Source: Actinomycetota bacterium
GTDB taxonomy: Bacteria > Actinomycetota > Actinomycetes > Actinomycetales > Microbacteriaceae
Length of the DNA stretch: 15,674 bases
Assembly (NCBI GenBank): GCA_009703445.1
Contig: WLGA01000012.1
Span: forward strand, 1 to 15,674
Reading direction: 5' to 3'
Shown: in pieces, positions 6,911-15,252 of the stretch
Position numbering within the stretch: position 1 is the first letter of the stretch
Layout of the letters: each line of letters opens with the position of its first letter
The notes under the pieces: model-generated
The model's database searches: none
Told to the model about the DNA's origin: nothing
What the model saw: the letters and a program-made list of their open reading frames with translations, nothing else
Made by a program: the position numbers and the translations under genes

Positions 6911-7534
6911 CTATGACAGCGTCAAAACTCCGTAGTTCCAGCCCTTGCGACGGTAAACCACGCTTGGTTTGCCGGTTTCAGAGTCTAGGAAGAGATAGAA
7001 GTCGTGGCCGACAAGCTCCATGTGATACAAAGCGTCGTCAACAGACATCGCATTTCCGGCAAACTCTTTGCGGCGAATCACAACTGGGCTGTCGCCAAGA
7101 TCAGGGGCTGATTCGACTTCCTGGTTGGTTGCTCGGCCAAGTAGGACATCGGCATCTACAGCGTGGATGTCTAGGGCTGCGAAGTCATTTGCGGTTAGTT
7201 CACTGGTGCCAAGCGAGCCGTGAGCACCGTGGTGCACCTTGCGTCGATCTGCAGCGCGGCGAAGGCGCTCGGAAAGTTTTCCGAATGCGATGTCAAAGGC
7301 CGAGAACTTGTCGCCTGCGTGAGCCTCTGCTCGGATTACATGGCCAGGTTCAATAACCGTTAGTTCAACTTGATCTTCAGGGCCGGAGGTTCTGCTGTGA
7401 TCATGTCGGGTCACTTTGATTTCAAGTGATTGGACCTTGTGGGCCAGTTGTTCAACCTTGTGAGCTCGTTCTGCAACATAGTCGCGGAAACGGTCAGAGA
7501 CACTCAAGTTGCGAGCAGTGATGTTGATTTCCAT
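6911..7534 (-). CDS. hpf: Long-form ribosome hibernation-promoting factor
   Basis: Binds the 30S decoding region and dimerises or stores 70S ribosomes when growth slows. The product is 207 aa. The N-terminal S30AE/RaiA-like domain at about 1-105 runs from MEINITARNLSVSDRFRDYV through the conserved helix FDIAFGKLSERLRRAADRRK. A low-complexity linker covers about 106-148. The C-terminal dimerisation domain at about 150-205 runs from VVIRRKEFAGNAMSVDDAL to RRKGWNYGVLTL. Length and the two domains identify the long form usual in Gram-positives, equivalent to Rv3241c. The ATG at 7534 is certain: GGAGG lies 5 nt upstream and the product begins like its relatives. The gene sits 53 nt after comF. That gap holds a small hairpin just ahead of the ribosome-binding site, so hpf may have its own regulation. 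Confidence 0.95.
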   Translation of the reverse strand: MEINITARNLSVSDRFRDYVAERAHKVEQLAHKVQSLEIKVTRHDHSRTSGPEDQVELTVIEPGHVIRAEAHAGDKFSAFDIAFGKLSERLRRAADRRKVHHGAHGSLGTSELTANDFAALDIHAVDADVLLGRATNQEVESAPDLGDSPVVIRRKEFAGNAMSVDDALYHMELVGHDFYLFLDSETGKPSVVYRRKGWNYGVLTLS

Positions 7535-7539
7535 GATTA

Positions 7540-7544
7540 CCTCC
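7540..7544 (-). promoter_or_regulatory. hpf ribosome-binding site
   Basis: A full GGAGG on the minus strand, 5 nt before the ATG at 7534. It is the strongest Shine-Dalgarno sequence in the window and rules out longer upstream frames (an in-frame candidate start at 7585). Confidence 0.8.
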
Positions 7545-7548
7545 AATT

Positions 7549-7564
7549 CAGGCGCCGTTGCCTG
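7549..7564 (-). other. Small hairpin in the hpf leader
   Basis: CAGGC (7564-7560 on the minus strand), a 6-nt loop and GCCTG (7553-7549) form a short 5-bp stem that ends 4 nt before the GGAGG of hpf. It could modulate ribosome access, but so short a stem may be chance. Confidence 0.2.
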
Positions 7565-7587
7565 TGAAAGAAAAGGTATACCCATAT

Positions 7588-8238
7588 TTAGTTTTTCGGA
7601 GGCGTTTTCAGAATTGTTTCAGCAAACGCCAAGAATCCGACCAAGATTCCACCCTCCGAGGAGATTGCTCGACCAGCTTCTAGGATGGTCGAACCCGTGG
7701 TCACAACATCGTCGAATAGGATCACGGGCCTTCCGGCTACGCGAGAATCGGCTGCCATCGAACCGGATAAGTTCTTTCGCCTCGAATCAGAATCCAGGTG
7801 CGCTTGGTCTTCAACTTTTCGCCGAAAACCGAGCGAATCAGACACCAGGCAAACGTGCCCAGAAAGCCGACTAACCCGCTTTGCTAATACCTTGGTTGGT
7901 CTAAAGCCACGTTTCTTGTAGTTCTCGATTGAGCTTGGCACCGGAACCAGCAAGGCGCCTTCAAGCCCCTCTGCGATCATTCGCAAAGGGGTAGCCAGTG
8001 GATTTGCCAAAAACCCGACCAAAGAAGTCTGCCCATTCTCTTTGAAGGCATGGATGACCTGTTGCTCGGGGGCACCAAAACTCGTCACCACTAAACCTGG
8101 GAGGTCTCCACGGGTCAACGCCCGAGACCGAAACTCAAACTTCCCGGCACACTCATCACAGACAGCCGAACCAAGCACTGAGCACACTGCGCAACGGGTC
8201 GGCAAAAGAAGGTCAAGCAGCTCGTCTATGGCTTTCAC
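7588..8238 (-). CDS. comF: ComF-family phosphoribosyltransferase-like protein
   Basis: A 216-aa ComF-family protein, equivalent in position to Rv3242c. The N-terminus holds a four-cysteine zinc-binding motif (Cys16, Cys19, Cys27, Cys30). The C-terminal part is a type I phosphoribosyltransferase fold whose PRPP loop VILFDDVVTTGSTI lies at about 172-185. The family motif KKRGFRPTKVLAKRVSR spans about 108-124. ComF supports DNA uptake in naturally transformable bacteria, but in Actinobacteria the gene is kept in this locus whether or not a competence system is known, and its substrate is unclear. Starts at GTG 8238; an ATG two bases upstream is in another frame and hits TGA at once. No good ribosome-binding site is visible. 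It lies 59 nt after lpqB and 53 nt before hpf on the same strand. Confidence 0.92.
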   Translation of the reverse strand: MKAIDELLDLLLPTRCAVCSVLGSAVCDECAGKFEFRSRALTRGDLPGLVVTSFGAPEQQVIHAFKENGQTSLVGFLANPLATPLRMIAEGLEGALLVPVPSSIENYKKRGFRPTKVLAKRVSRLSGHVCLVSDSLGFRRKVEDQAHLDSDSRRKNLSGSMAADSRVAGRPVILFDDVVTTGSTILEAGRAISSEGGILVGFLAFAETILKTPPKN

Positions 8239-8297
8239 ATGGCGATGTTGCCAGTGAATTCTCGAGCGGATAGCCGGATCGAAGAGATTGTTAATAA

Positions 8298-9971
8298 CTA
8301 GTTGGCAAAGTGGATTGCCTGGATATTGTTGAAAATCGGCAGCCAGGTGATGTTTCGGTAGCCATGAAGTACTCGCTGGTTATCCAGTGCGTAGATTGAA
8401 GACGCGTTCGCTCGTGCCTCCAAGAATCGACCACCGTCAACCAAACCAAGGTCTCTCAAGGTTCCGCCGATGGTGTGCAGGGTCGCAGCCACAGTTCCAT
8501 CGCCGATCGCGTGCAAGACGCCAATTGTGTTTTCGTCAGACCAAGACACCGAGATAGGCGACGCGCTTGACCCGACAATCTCGAGAGGCGCTCCAAAGGA
8601 GACCGGCAATCCATACTTGTCGCGAACAATGCTCGCCACATAGGTTCGAACGTTCTGACCAGAACCAACCAGCAGAGCAATGCGAGAACCTTCGGCACTC
8701 AGAGCGAATTGCCGGCGCGGGAAAGAATCCAGCCAGCCGAGCGAGAGCGTGTGGCGAGAGCCATCCGGTGAAGTCACCTGGACGGACTCCCCCGCCTTTT
8801 TAGTCATCGTCCAGAGGTAGTTGCGGTCATCAAACATCGGGCTCAGCTGCCCGGCTCGCGAGTCCGCCAAAATCGGGGTGGTTCCAAACAGACCGATGTG
8901 CGAGCGATAAACCCCACTAGACCCCTTGAGCGCCAGCCAATCTCCCGCTTCCGTGATTGCAAAGTCGGTTGCGGCCGTTCGGGCAATCAAGTCTGCGGTG
9001 CCACCAATCGGAGTAAGTGATTCACCATTGATGATTTCAAGTTCGCCGTTAGTCAAGACCACGGCTTCGTTGCTGGCCACGGTCGGAACCAACTCTGGAA
9101 GGTCAACAATCTCCTGAGGCCCACGTTCAACCGAGATGGCCACGCTGTAAACGTTTGGAAGTTGCGTCAAGGTTGCCCGAATTTGGGCCTTCATCTGCCT
9201 TCTGGCTAGATCCTTTGCCGTCAAGGCCTTGGCGGTTAGGTCTACCGATGCAATGCCGTCAGCCACGGTCACCGAGGTGAGCGAAAGGGCGGTTCCGCTT
9301 GGAATTGCCGAATTGACTGCAGGCTTCAACCATTCACTTGGCCCACGAAGCATGGCGTTCATCATTCGAGTGGCCGTGGATGCTCGGCTCGGGAACCAAC
9401 GAAGATCTGGCACCAGGTGGGTGCGCTGGGCATCGAAGAAGTAAATCGAATAACTGCGGAAAATTACGTCGAAGACCGGGCGAATAAGTAGCGTCAGGTT
9501 CGGCGCCTTTGCGATTCTCCACTCGCCAGCCTCACGAACCATTTCAAACTGAAGCATGCGGGTCGCGCCAGCATCCTGGACCACATAGTGCCCGTCAGCG
9601 TCGACGATGGCCTGCACCTGAACAGTGACCGAGGCATCCTGGTTTGCATTGAAGCTAATGGTCGGGCTGCCCTGCTGAATCAGCACTTCGGCGTTTGGAT
9701 TCCACTTGGTCTTGAAACCCTGAGTCAGGTATTCGCGGGCGGCTTCGTAGTCGTTTTGTGGCCCGGTGCCGGCATTTAGGAAGCCACTGAGGATTTCCTG
9801 TTGAGTTTCACCCTCGACCGGCCCGCTAGGCGAGTAATACAGGTAATCGTTGGCGATGTCGCCCTGAATTTCGGGGCCAGACTTGACCTCACTCGACGTT
9901 GGCAACTGGGCGCAACCGGCAAAGGCCAAGGCAGTGAGCGCCACGGCGACTAGCTTCAAAAACTTATTCAT
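8298..9971 (-). CDS. lpqB: Lipoprotein LpqB, partner of the MtrAB system
   Basis: A 557-aa exported lipoprotein. The N-terminus MNKFLKLVAVALTALAFAGC is a lipoprotein signal peptide with the lipidated cysteine at residue 20. Next comes an NTF2-like region around 50-175 with the typical VREAGEWRIAKAP stretch. A GerMN domain follows at about 190-285 (RMMNAMLRGPSEWLKPAVNS, then SVDLTAKAL). The C-terminal half (about 290-557) is a beta-propeller-like domain with SPMFDDRNYLWT and DGSRHTLSLGW repeats. In mycobacteria LpqB binds the extracellular part of MtrB and affects MtrA phosphorylation and cell division; that is family knowledge, not shown here. The ATG overlaps the mtrB stop by 4 nt (ATGA), a classic coupling signal. 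Length and domain order match the family. Confidence 0.95.
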   Translation of the reverse strand: MNKFLKLVAVALTALAFAGCAQLPTSSEVKSGPEIQGDIANDYLYYSPSGPVEGETQQEILSGFLNAGTGPQNDYEAAREYLTQGFKTKWNPNAEVLIQQGSPTISFNANQDASVTVQVQAIVDADGHYVVQDAGATRMLQFEMVREAGEWRIAKAPNLTLLIRPVFDVIFRSYSIYFFDAQRTHLVPDLRWFPSRASTATRMMNAMLRGPSEWLKPAVNSAIPSGTALSLTSVTVADGIASVDLTAKALTAKDLARRQMKAQIRATLTQLPNVYSVAISVERGPQEIVDLPELVPTVASNEAVVLTNGELEIINGESLTPIGGTADLIARTAATDFAITEAGDWLALKGSSGVYRSHIGLFGTTPILADSRAGQLSPMFDDRNYLWTMTKKAGESVQVTSPDGSRHTLSLGWLDSFPRRQFALSAEGSRIALLVGSGQNVRTYVASIVRDKYGLPVSFGAPLEIVGSSASPISVSWSDENTIGVLHAIGDGTVAATLHTIGGTLRDLGLVDGGRFLEARANASSIYALDNQRVLHGYRNITWLPIFNNIQAIHFAN

Positions 9972-11548
9972 TCGTCACCGCGCTTCTTGGCTTTCTTCGG
10001 AGGAAGTGGCAACGGTGACTGGGTGAAGACCATTCCCTTGCGACGAGGAAGCGTGAGCCTGAATGAGGCACCTTCGTTTGGCTTCGCCCACACCTGCAGC
10101 CAACCATCGTGCAGGTGGGTGTCTTCGAGCGAGATCGCAAGACCAAGACCGGTTCCGCCCGTGGTGCGCTTGCGAGCAGGGTCTGCGCGCCAGAAACGGT
10201 CGAATACGCGGTCGACTTCGGTGCGAGACATTCCAACACCCTCGTCGGTAACTGTGACAGCCACGGCTGATTCGCTTGCGCCCACGGCAACGTGAATCGG
10301 CTTGCCTTCGCCGTGTTCGATGGCGTTGGCCAGAAGATTGCGGAGCAACCGCTCAATGCGTCGGCTATCCATTTCGGCGTCGACCGAGCCCTGAGGAATG
10401 TCGATGCGGATTTCCGAACCCTTGCTCATCGCCAACGGTTCGATGCCAGCGATGGCCATGCCGACGACACCGTTTAGGTCTTGCATCTCGAGGTCGGCAG
10501 TCACTGCTCCGGCGTCGTAGCGCGAGATCTCAAGCAGGTCGTTGAGCAGAGTTTCGAAGCGCTCGATTTGATCGTGCATCAACTCGGCCGATCGTTTGAC
10601 CGGGGGCGAAAGTGTCTCGCGTCCAGCAAAAATCATGTCGCCGGCCAACTTAATCGTGGTTAGCGGGGTGCGAAGTTCGTGAGACACATCCGAGACGAAC
10701 CGTTGCTGCATCTTCGAGAGGCTTGCCAACTGGGTGATCTGACTTTGGAGCGACTGCGCCATCTTATTGAACGAGCGTGCCAACACGGCAAGGATGTCTT
10801 CGCCGCGCTCTGGCAAGCGACGGTCTAGGGCACCCTCGGCCAGCTGCTCGGAAACTTCGGCAGCGAGACGAACCGGACGAACCAGCCAGTCGGTCACGAA
10901 GAAGCTAATCGCACCGATCATGAGCAAAAGGACAAGACCACCAAATACCAGGGTGCGCTGAACGAAATCAAGGGTCTGCTGCTCGCTGTTCAGGTCGAAG
11001 ACCAGATAGAGCTCATAGTTGCCAGCGAGCGGAATTTGCACTGGCGCACCAACCACGATGCCAGGATGCACGCTTCCGGCAACCGGAATCGAAACCGATT
11101 GGTAAAGCAGTTTGCCAGTGGAGACTCGGACCTTGGCGCGAAGTTCCGCTGGGATGATGCTGGTTTCCAGGTCTGCCGAGATTGGGCTCTGCAGAACCTG
11201 AACTGCAGGTTGGCCCGGGCTTCGAAGCAGTGCGACTCGTCTCGAGTTAGTCGTGCCGGTTGATTCGATGCTTGGCACGATGGTGTTCATCAAGGTTTGG
11301 AGGGCAACTTCATTGCTAACGCTGGAAGAAGAAAACGTGTTCTGAACTTCGATAACCGCGCGCTCAGATTCGGCAAGAACCTGTTCTTGTCTGGTTGAGT
11401 AAAGGCCGCCGCCAATTGAGTAGCTCAAGAAGCCACCGACCAGTGCGAGAGACATGCCCGAGATCAAGACAGTAGAAAAGACCGCTCGTGCTTGGAGGGA
11501 ACGCCGAAGGAGGCCTATCGCCCAAGAGGCGACGCCACGAAAACGCAC
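9968..11548 (-). CDS. mtrB: Sensor histidine kinase MtrB
   Basis: Membrane sensor kinase for MtrA, 526 aa. Membrane segments lie at about 22-44 and 199-222, with an extracytoplasmic domain of roughly 150 residues between them. HAMP follows at about 223-275. The HisKA box FVSDVSHELRTPLTTIKLAGDMI carries the phosphorylated histidine at residue 290. The HATPase domain shows the N-box (LLRNLLANAIEHGEG, Asn408), the G1 box DEGVG (435-439), the F-box DRFWRADPAR and the G2 box GGTGLGL (464-470). A basic, proline-rich tail (PLPLPPKKAKKRGDE) ends the protein. Starts at a GTG directly after the TAA of mtrA (no gap), with AGGG a few bases upstream inside the mtrA end. The stop overlaps lpqB by 4 nt. In actinobacteria MtrAB tunes cell-wall, osmotic and division genes. 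Confidence 0.96.
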   Translation of the reverse strand: MRFRGVASWAIGLLRRSLQARAVFSTVLISGMSLALVGGFLSYSIGGGLYSTRQEQVLAESERAVIEVQNTFSSSSVSNEVALQTLMNTIVPSIESTGTTNSRRVALLRSPGQPAVQVLQSPISADLETSIIPAELRAKVRVSTGKLLYQSVSIPVAGSVHPGIVVGAPVQIPLAGNYELYLVFDLNSEQQTLDFVQRTLVFGGLVLLLMIGAISFFVTDWLVRPVRLAAEVSEQLAEGALDRRLPERGEDILAVLARSFNKMAQSLQSQITQLASLSKMQQRFVSDVSHELRTPLTTIKLAGDMIFAGRETLSPPVKRSAELMHDQIERFETLLNDLLEISRYDAGAVTADLEMQDLNGVVGMAIAGIEPLAMSKGSEIRIDIPQGSVDAEMDSRRIERLLRNLLANAIEHGEGKPIHVAVGASESAVAVTVTDEGVGMSRTEVDRVFDRFWRADPARKRTTGGTGLGLAISLEDTHLHDGWLQVWAKPNEGASFRLTLPRRKGMVFTQSPLPLPPKKAKKRGDE

Positions 11549-12229
11549 TTAGCCCTGGCCCGCCTTGTAGCCAACACCGCGAACGGTGGTGACAATCTTC
11601 GGGTTGTCTGGGTCATCCTCGATTTTTGAACGCAGGCGCTGAACGTGAACGTTCACCAAGCGAGTGTCATCGTTGTGACGGTAACCCCAAACCTTTTCTA
11701 GCAACATGGCGCGGCTGAAAACCAAGTTTGGCTTCTGCGCAAGTGCCAGCAACAGGCTGAACTCCAGCGGAGTGAGTGAAATCTTCTCTGAACCGCGACG
11801 AACCTCGTGGCCCTCAATGTCGAGGGTCAATGGGCCAATCTTGACGGTGCCCTCGTCGCTGCCTCCGCCGATAGGGCGAAGGCGGGCACGGATGCGCGCG
11901 GTGAGCACACCCGGGTCGAAAGGCTTCACGACATAGTCATCAGCGCCTGCCTCGAGACCGAGAACGACATCATCGCTTTCGGTCTTGGCGGTCAGCATGA
12001 TGATTGGAGTGCCTGAAACGGAACGAATTTCTCGACAGACTTCGATGCCAGTCTTGCCCGGCAACATGACATCCAAGAGAACTAGATCTGGGGCCTCTTC
12101 GGTGAATCGATCGAGAGCACCAGAGCCGGCATCATGGTAAGCAACCGTGAATCCCTCGGATTCAAGAACAATGCCGACCATCTCGCGAAGGGCGTTGTCA
12201 TCGTCCACGACCAAAATCTTGTGGGTCAT
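11549..12229 (-). CDS. mtrA: Response regulator MtrA (OmpR/PhoB class)
   Basis: DNA-binding response regulator, 226 aa. The receiver domain (about 1-115) has the acidic pocket DDD at 9-11, phospho-acceptor Asp53 in LLDVMLPG, Thr80 and Lys102. The winged-helix domain (about 130-226) shows the recognition helix region DTRLVNVHVQRLRSKIEDDP and the closing TVRGVGYKAGQG hairpin. MtrA is essential in mycobacteria and controls envelope, cell-division and replication-related genes. The ATG at 12229 has GGAG 6 nt upstream and gives the family length. It lies 37 nt after ahcY on the same strand with no visible terminator, so some read-through from manB-ahcY is likely. It heads the coupled mtrA-mtrB-lpqB unit. 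Confidence 0.97.
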   Translation of the reverse strand: MTHKILVVDDDNALREMVGIVLESEGFTVAYHDAGSGALDRFTEEAPDLVLLDVMLPGKTGIEVCREIRSVSGTPIIMLTAKTESDDVVLGLEAGADDYVVKPFDPGVLTARIRARLRPIGGGSDEGTVKIGPLTLDIEGHEVRRGSEKISLTPLEFSLLLALAQKPNLVFSRAMLLEKVWGYRHNDDTRLVNVHVQRLRSKIEDDPDNPKIVTTVRGVGYKAGQG

Positions 12230-12235
12230 CGAGGG

Positions 12236-12239
12236 CTCC
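12236..12239 (-). promoter_or_regulatory. mtrA ribosome-binding site
   Basis: GGAG on the minus strand, 6 nt before the ATG at 12229, in the 37-nt gap after ahcY. The gap also contains TAAGAAT, too weak to be called a -10. Confidence 0.6.
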
Positions 12240-12266
12240 GATTCTTAGTTGCTTGTTTGGTTAAGC

Positions 12267-13742
12267 CTAGTAGCGGTAGTGGTCAACTTTGTATGGACCG
12301 TTTGCCGGAACACCAATGTAGTCAGCCTGCACTTCGTTCAACTGTGTCAGTTCAACACCCAATGCGTCAAGGTGGAGACGTGCGACCTTTTCGTCCAGGT
12401 GCTTCGGCAGGATGTGTACGCCGAGCTCATACTGGTTGCCCTTGGTGAAGATTTCAATCTGCGCAAGCACCTGGTTCGCGAATGAAGTGCTCATTACGAA
12501 GCTTGGGTGACCGGTTGCGTTGCCAAGGTTCATCAGACGACCCTCGCTCAGAATCAAGACCGAACGACCGTTTGGCAGACGCCACTCGTGAACCTGAGGC
12601 TTGATTTCAACCTTTTCAATGCCTGGGATGCGGTTGATTCCGGCCATGTCGATCTCGTCGTCGAAGTGACCAACGTTGGCGACGATTGCCAGGTGCTTCA
12701 TCTGCTGAATGTGCTCAGGAGTGATGATTCCCTGGTTTCCGGTTGCGGTAACAAAGATGTCTACGGTCTCGATGACCGACTCAAGCTTGGCGACCTGGAA
12801 GCCATCCATGGCTGCCTGAAGAGCACAGATTGGGTCGATTTCGCTGACGATAACGCGAGCGCCCTGGCCGCGCATGGCCTCAGCCGAGCCCTTACCAACA
12901 TCGCCGTAACCAGCGACGAAAACAACCTTGCCGCCCATAAGCACGTCGGTTGCGCGGTTTAGGCCATCTGGAAGCGAGTGGCGGATTCCATACTTGTTGT
13001 CAAACTTCGACTTGGTAACCGAGTCGTTCACATTGATGGCCGGGAACAATAGTTCGCCGCGCTTGAAGAACTCGTATAGGCGGTGAACGCCGGTGGTGGT
13101 CTCTTCGGTGACACCCTTGATTTCGGCGGCAATCTTGGTGAAGCGACCCGGGTTGGTGATTAGGTTGTCGCGGAGCAGGTTGAGAATCACGCCATACTCT
13201 TCAGAATCTGAAGCCGAGGTTGCCGGAACTGCGCCTGCAAGTTCGAACTCGCGACCCTTGTGAACTAGCAAAGTTGCGTCGCCACCGTCGTCGAGAATCA
13301 TGTTTGGGCCGACATAGTTTTCGCCGGCTGCTTCAGCTTCTGCAGACCAATCGAAGATGCGGTCGGTGCACCACCAGTATTCCTCGAGAGTCTCGCCCTT
13401 CCAGGCAAAGACCGGGGTCCCGGCCGGAGCCTCGATGGTTCCGGTGCGGCCGACTACAACGGCAGCTGCGGCTTCATCCTGGGTCGAGAAAATGTTGCAA
13501 GACGCCCAGCGAACCTGAGCGCCGAGGTCTACCAAGGTTTCGATCAAGACGGCGGTCTGCACGGTCATGTGCAACGAACCGGTGATGCGAGCACCCTTGA
13601 GTGGCTGGCTGGCCGCAAACTCCTTGCGGAGTGACATAAGCCCTGGCATCTCGTTTTCGGCAAGGCGGATCTGGTGGCGGCCGGCCTCGGCAAGACCAAG
13701 GTCAGCGACTTTGAAATCGATGGCGGTGAGCGTTGAAGACAT
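12267..13742 (-). CDS. ahcY: S-adenosyl-L-homocysteine hydrolase
   Basis: Reversible, NAD-dependent hydrolysis of S-adenosylhomocysteine to adenosine and homocysteine, which removes the product inhibitor of methyltransferases. The product is 491 aa, the long actinobacterial type. Visible are the substrate-binding [16 protein letters not shown] (about 55-70, His58), the ILDDGGDAT block (149-157), [13 protein letters not shown] (237-249) with the catalytic Lys244 and Asp248, the Rossmann loop GYGDVGKG (278-285), and the C-terminal PYKVDHYRY tail that reaches into the neighbouring subunit's cofactor site. The frame is open further upstream into manB, but the ATG at 13742 gives the conserved [18 protein letters not shown] start and lies 2 nt after the manB stop. 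All key residues are intact. Confidence 0.97.
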   Translation of the reverse strand: MSSTLTAIDFKVADLGLAEAGRHQIRLAENEMPGLMSLRKEFAASQPLKGARITGSLHMTVQTAVLIETLVDLGAQVRWASCNIFSTQDEAAAAVVVGRTGTIEAPAGTPVFAWKGETLEEYWWCTDRIFDWSAEAEAAGENYVGPNMILDDGGDATLLVHKGREFELAGAVPATSASDSEEYGVILNLLRDNLITNPGRFTKIAAEIKGVTEETTTGVHRLYEFFKRGELLFPAINVNDSVTKSKFDNKYGIRHSLPDGLNRATDVLMGGKVVFVAGYGDVGKGSAEAMRGQGARVIVSEIDPICALQAAMDGFQVAKLESVIETVDIFVTATGNQGIITPEHIQQMKHLAIVANVGHFDDEIDMAGINRIPGIEKVEIKPQVHEWRLPNGRSVLILSEGRLMNLGNATGHPSFVMSTSFANQVLAQIEIFTKGNQYELGVHILPKHLDEKVARLHLDALGVELTQLNEVQADYIGVPANGPYKVDHYRY

Positions 13743-13744
13743 GT

Positions 13745-15163
13745 TTAGGCTTTCTGCTGGATGAGGCTTAGGACCTCGTTGCGAATCTGGGTCATGGCGT
13801 CTTCGTTCGAGGCTTCGACGTTTAGACGTAGCAGCGGTTCGGTGTTCGAAGCACGAACGTTGAACCACCACCACTGGCCAGCTTCGGCAGGCTTGCCTTG
13901 CGCTGTGATGCCGTCAAACTCATCGAAGGTTGCGCGGTCGGCAAAAGCCTCGACTACGCGCGCCTTCGCGGCTGCGACATCTGAAACGGTCGAGTTGATC
14001 TCGCCGCTCAAGAAATAAGGGTTGTACTTTCTTGCAAACTCAGAAAGTGGCTTTTCTTGGTTTCCAAACTCTGCCAACACGTGCATGGCTGCCAACATTC
14101 CGTTGTCGGCACCCCAAAAATCACGGAAGTAATAGTGAGCCGAGTGTTCGCCGCCGAAAATGGCATTGGTTTCAGCCATCTTGTCTTTGATCAGAGAGTG
14201 ACCGACTCGGGTCTTTACCGGCTTTGCTCCGTCAGCCTCGATGACCTCTTCGACGATGCGCGAAGTCAGAAGGTTGTGCAAAACAGTGATCGATGCACCC
14301 GGGTTGGTAGCCTGTTCGCGCGCGATTTCGCGTCGAGCCACGATTGCAGCCACTGCCGAAGGGGTGACTGCATCGCCGTTCTCATCAACCACAAAAACAC
14401 GGTCGGCATCGCCATCGAAGGCAAGACCGATGTCGGCCTTGTGCTCGACAACTGCGCGCTGTAGGTCGACCAGGTTCTTTGGGTCAAGCGGGTTTGCCTC
14501 GTGGTTCGGGAAGGTTCCATCGAGTTCGAAATACATCGGGATGATCTCGAGAGGTAGCTTGTGCAAATCGGAGCCGGTGCCCAGCACGGCAGGCACGGTC
14601 ATGCCGCCCATTCCGTTGGCCGCATCAACCACGACTCGTAGCGGGCGAATGCCGTCTAGGTTGACCATCTCTCGCAGGTAAGTCGCGTAGCGAACCAGGA
14701 TGTGTTCCTCGCGGAATGAACCCGGGGCGTCAACCTCTTCTAGGCCCTCGGCGAGGTAAACCTTGGCACGGTCACGGATGGCGGCGAGCCCGGTGTCTAG
14801 GCTGATGCCTCGAGCGCCGGTGCGTGAAAACTTGATGCCGTTATAGGCGGCTGGGTTGTGGCTAGCGGTGAACATCGCAGCCGGTGCATTGAACAAACCT
14901 GATGCGAAATAAGACTCGTCGGTTGAGCAGAGGCCAATCGAAACCACGTTGGCGCCGCGAGCCTGCGCTCCGACTGCAAAGGCATCGGCAAACTCGGGCG
15001 AAGAGTCACGCATGTCGTGGCCAACCACGACATCCTGGCCCGCTGCACCCAACTCATCAACGAATCCGGCAGCCAGCGCAGTGACAATTTCGGTGGTCAG
15101 TGCGGTGCCAACCAAACCTCTAACGTCATAGGTCTTGACGAGTGCATCCCAGTCGATGTTCAT
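13745..15163 (-). CDS. manB: Phosphomannomutase/phosphoglucomutase
   Basis: Alpha-D-phosphohexomutase, 472 aa, that interconverts mannose-6-phosphate and mannose-1-phosphate (possibly also the glucose forms). It supplies GDP-mannose for glycolipids and other glycans. All four family motifs are present: the phosphoserine loop [13 protein letters not shown] (Ser101), the metal-binding loop FDGDADR (Asp250, 252, 254), the sugar-binding loop [10 protein letters not shown] (337-346) and the phosphate-binding loop [10 protein letters not shown] (437-446). It matches M. tuberculosis ManB (Rv3257c) in type and neighbourhood. Starts at ATG 15163 with GGA 5 nt upstream and a plausible extended -10 in the divergent intergenic region. 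It is followed 2 nt later by ahcY, an unusual partner with no obvious metabolic link. Substrate preference between mannose and glucose cannot be settled by reading. Confidence 0.94.
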   Translation of the reverse strand: MNIDWDALVKTYDVRGLVGTALTTEIVTALAAGFVDELGAAGQDVVVGHDMRDSSPEFADAFAVGAQARGANVVSIGLCSTDESYFASGLFNAPAAMFTASHNPAAYNGIKFSRTGARGISLDTGLAAIRDRAKVYLAEGLEEVDAPGSFREEHILVRYATYLREMVNLDGIRPLRVVVDAANGMGGMTVPAVLGTGSDLHKLPLEIIPMYFELDGTFPNHEANPLDPKNLVDLQRAVVEHKADIGLAFDGDADRVFVVDENGDAVTPSAVAAIVARREIAREQATNPGASITVLHNLLTSRIVEEVIEADGAKPVKTRVGHSLIKDKMAETNAIFGGEHSAHYYFRDFWGADNGMLAAMHVLAEFGNQEKPLSEFARKYNPYFLSGEINSTVSDVAAAKARVVEAFADRATFDEFDGITAQGKPAEAGQWWWFNVRASNTEPLLRLNVEASNEDAMTQIRNEVLSLIQQKA

Positions 15164-15193
15164 GTGTTCCGATCTTGAAAAACCAACCTCTCT

Positions 15194-15199
15194 AGGATA
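15194..15199 (-). promoter_or_regulatory. Candidate extended -10 for manB
   Basis: The minus strand reads TGGTATCCT, an extended -10 (TGN followed by TATCCT, fitting TANNNT). It is 30 nt upstream of the manB ATG, leaving a leader of roughly 24 nt with a GGA just before the start. I see no convincing -35, which extended -10 promoters often lack. Confidence 0.4.
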
Positions 15200-15201
15200 C
15201 C

Positions 15202-15228
15202 AGCGGAGCCTTGGAGCGCCCCTCCGCT
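15202..15228. repeat. 7-bp inverted repeat between divergent manB and Rv3259-like promoters
   Basis: AGCGGAG (15202-15208) and CTCCGCT (15222-15228) are exact reverse complements separated by 13 bp. The repeat lies in the -35 region of the manB candidate promoter and upstream of the plus-strand -10, a natural place for a shared operator. The arms could also fold as a hairpin if transcribed. Confidence 0.35.
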
Positions 15229-15240
15229 CGGCGGGAAGAA

Positions 15241-15246
15241 TAGACT
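15241..15246 (+). promoter_or_regulatory. Candidate -10 giving a leaderless transcript
   Basis: TAGACT fits TANNNT and ends 6 bases before the ATG at 15253, so transcription would begin at or next to the start codon. There is no ribosome-binding site in GACCTC. This is the standard layout of leaderless actinobacterial genes. Confidence 0.5.
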
Positions 15247-15252
15247 GACCTC

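Noticed and set aside
8267..8294. Possible comF promoter on the minus strand (TTAACA, 16-bp spacer, TATCCG)
   Set aside because: The -35 is fair, but the -10 lacks the final T that matters most in actinobacterial promoters; not strong enough to annotate.
12267..13874. Extended 535-residue reading of ahcY starting inside manB
   Set aside because: The extra 44 residues come from manB in another frame; the ATG at 13742 yields the conserved N-terminus and the normal actinobacterial length.
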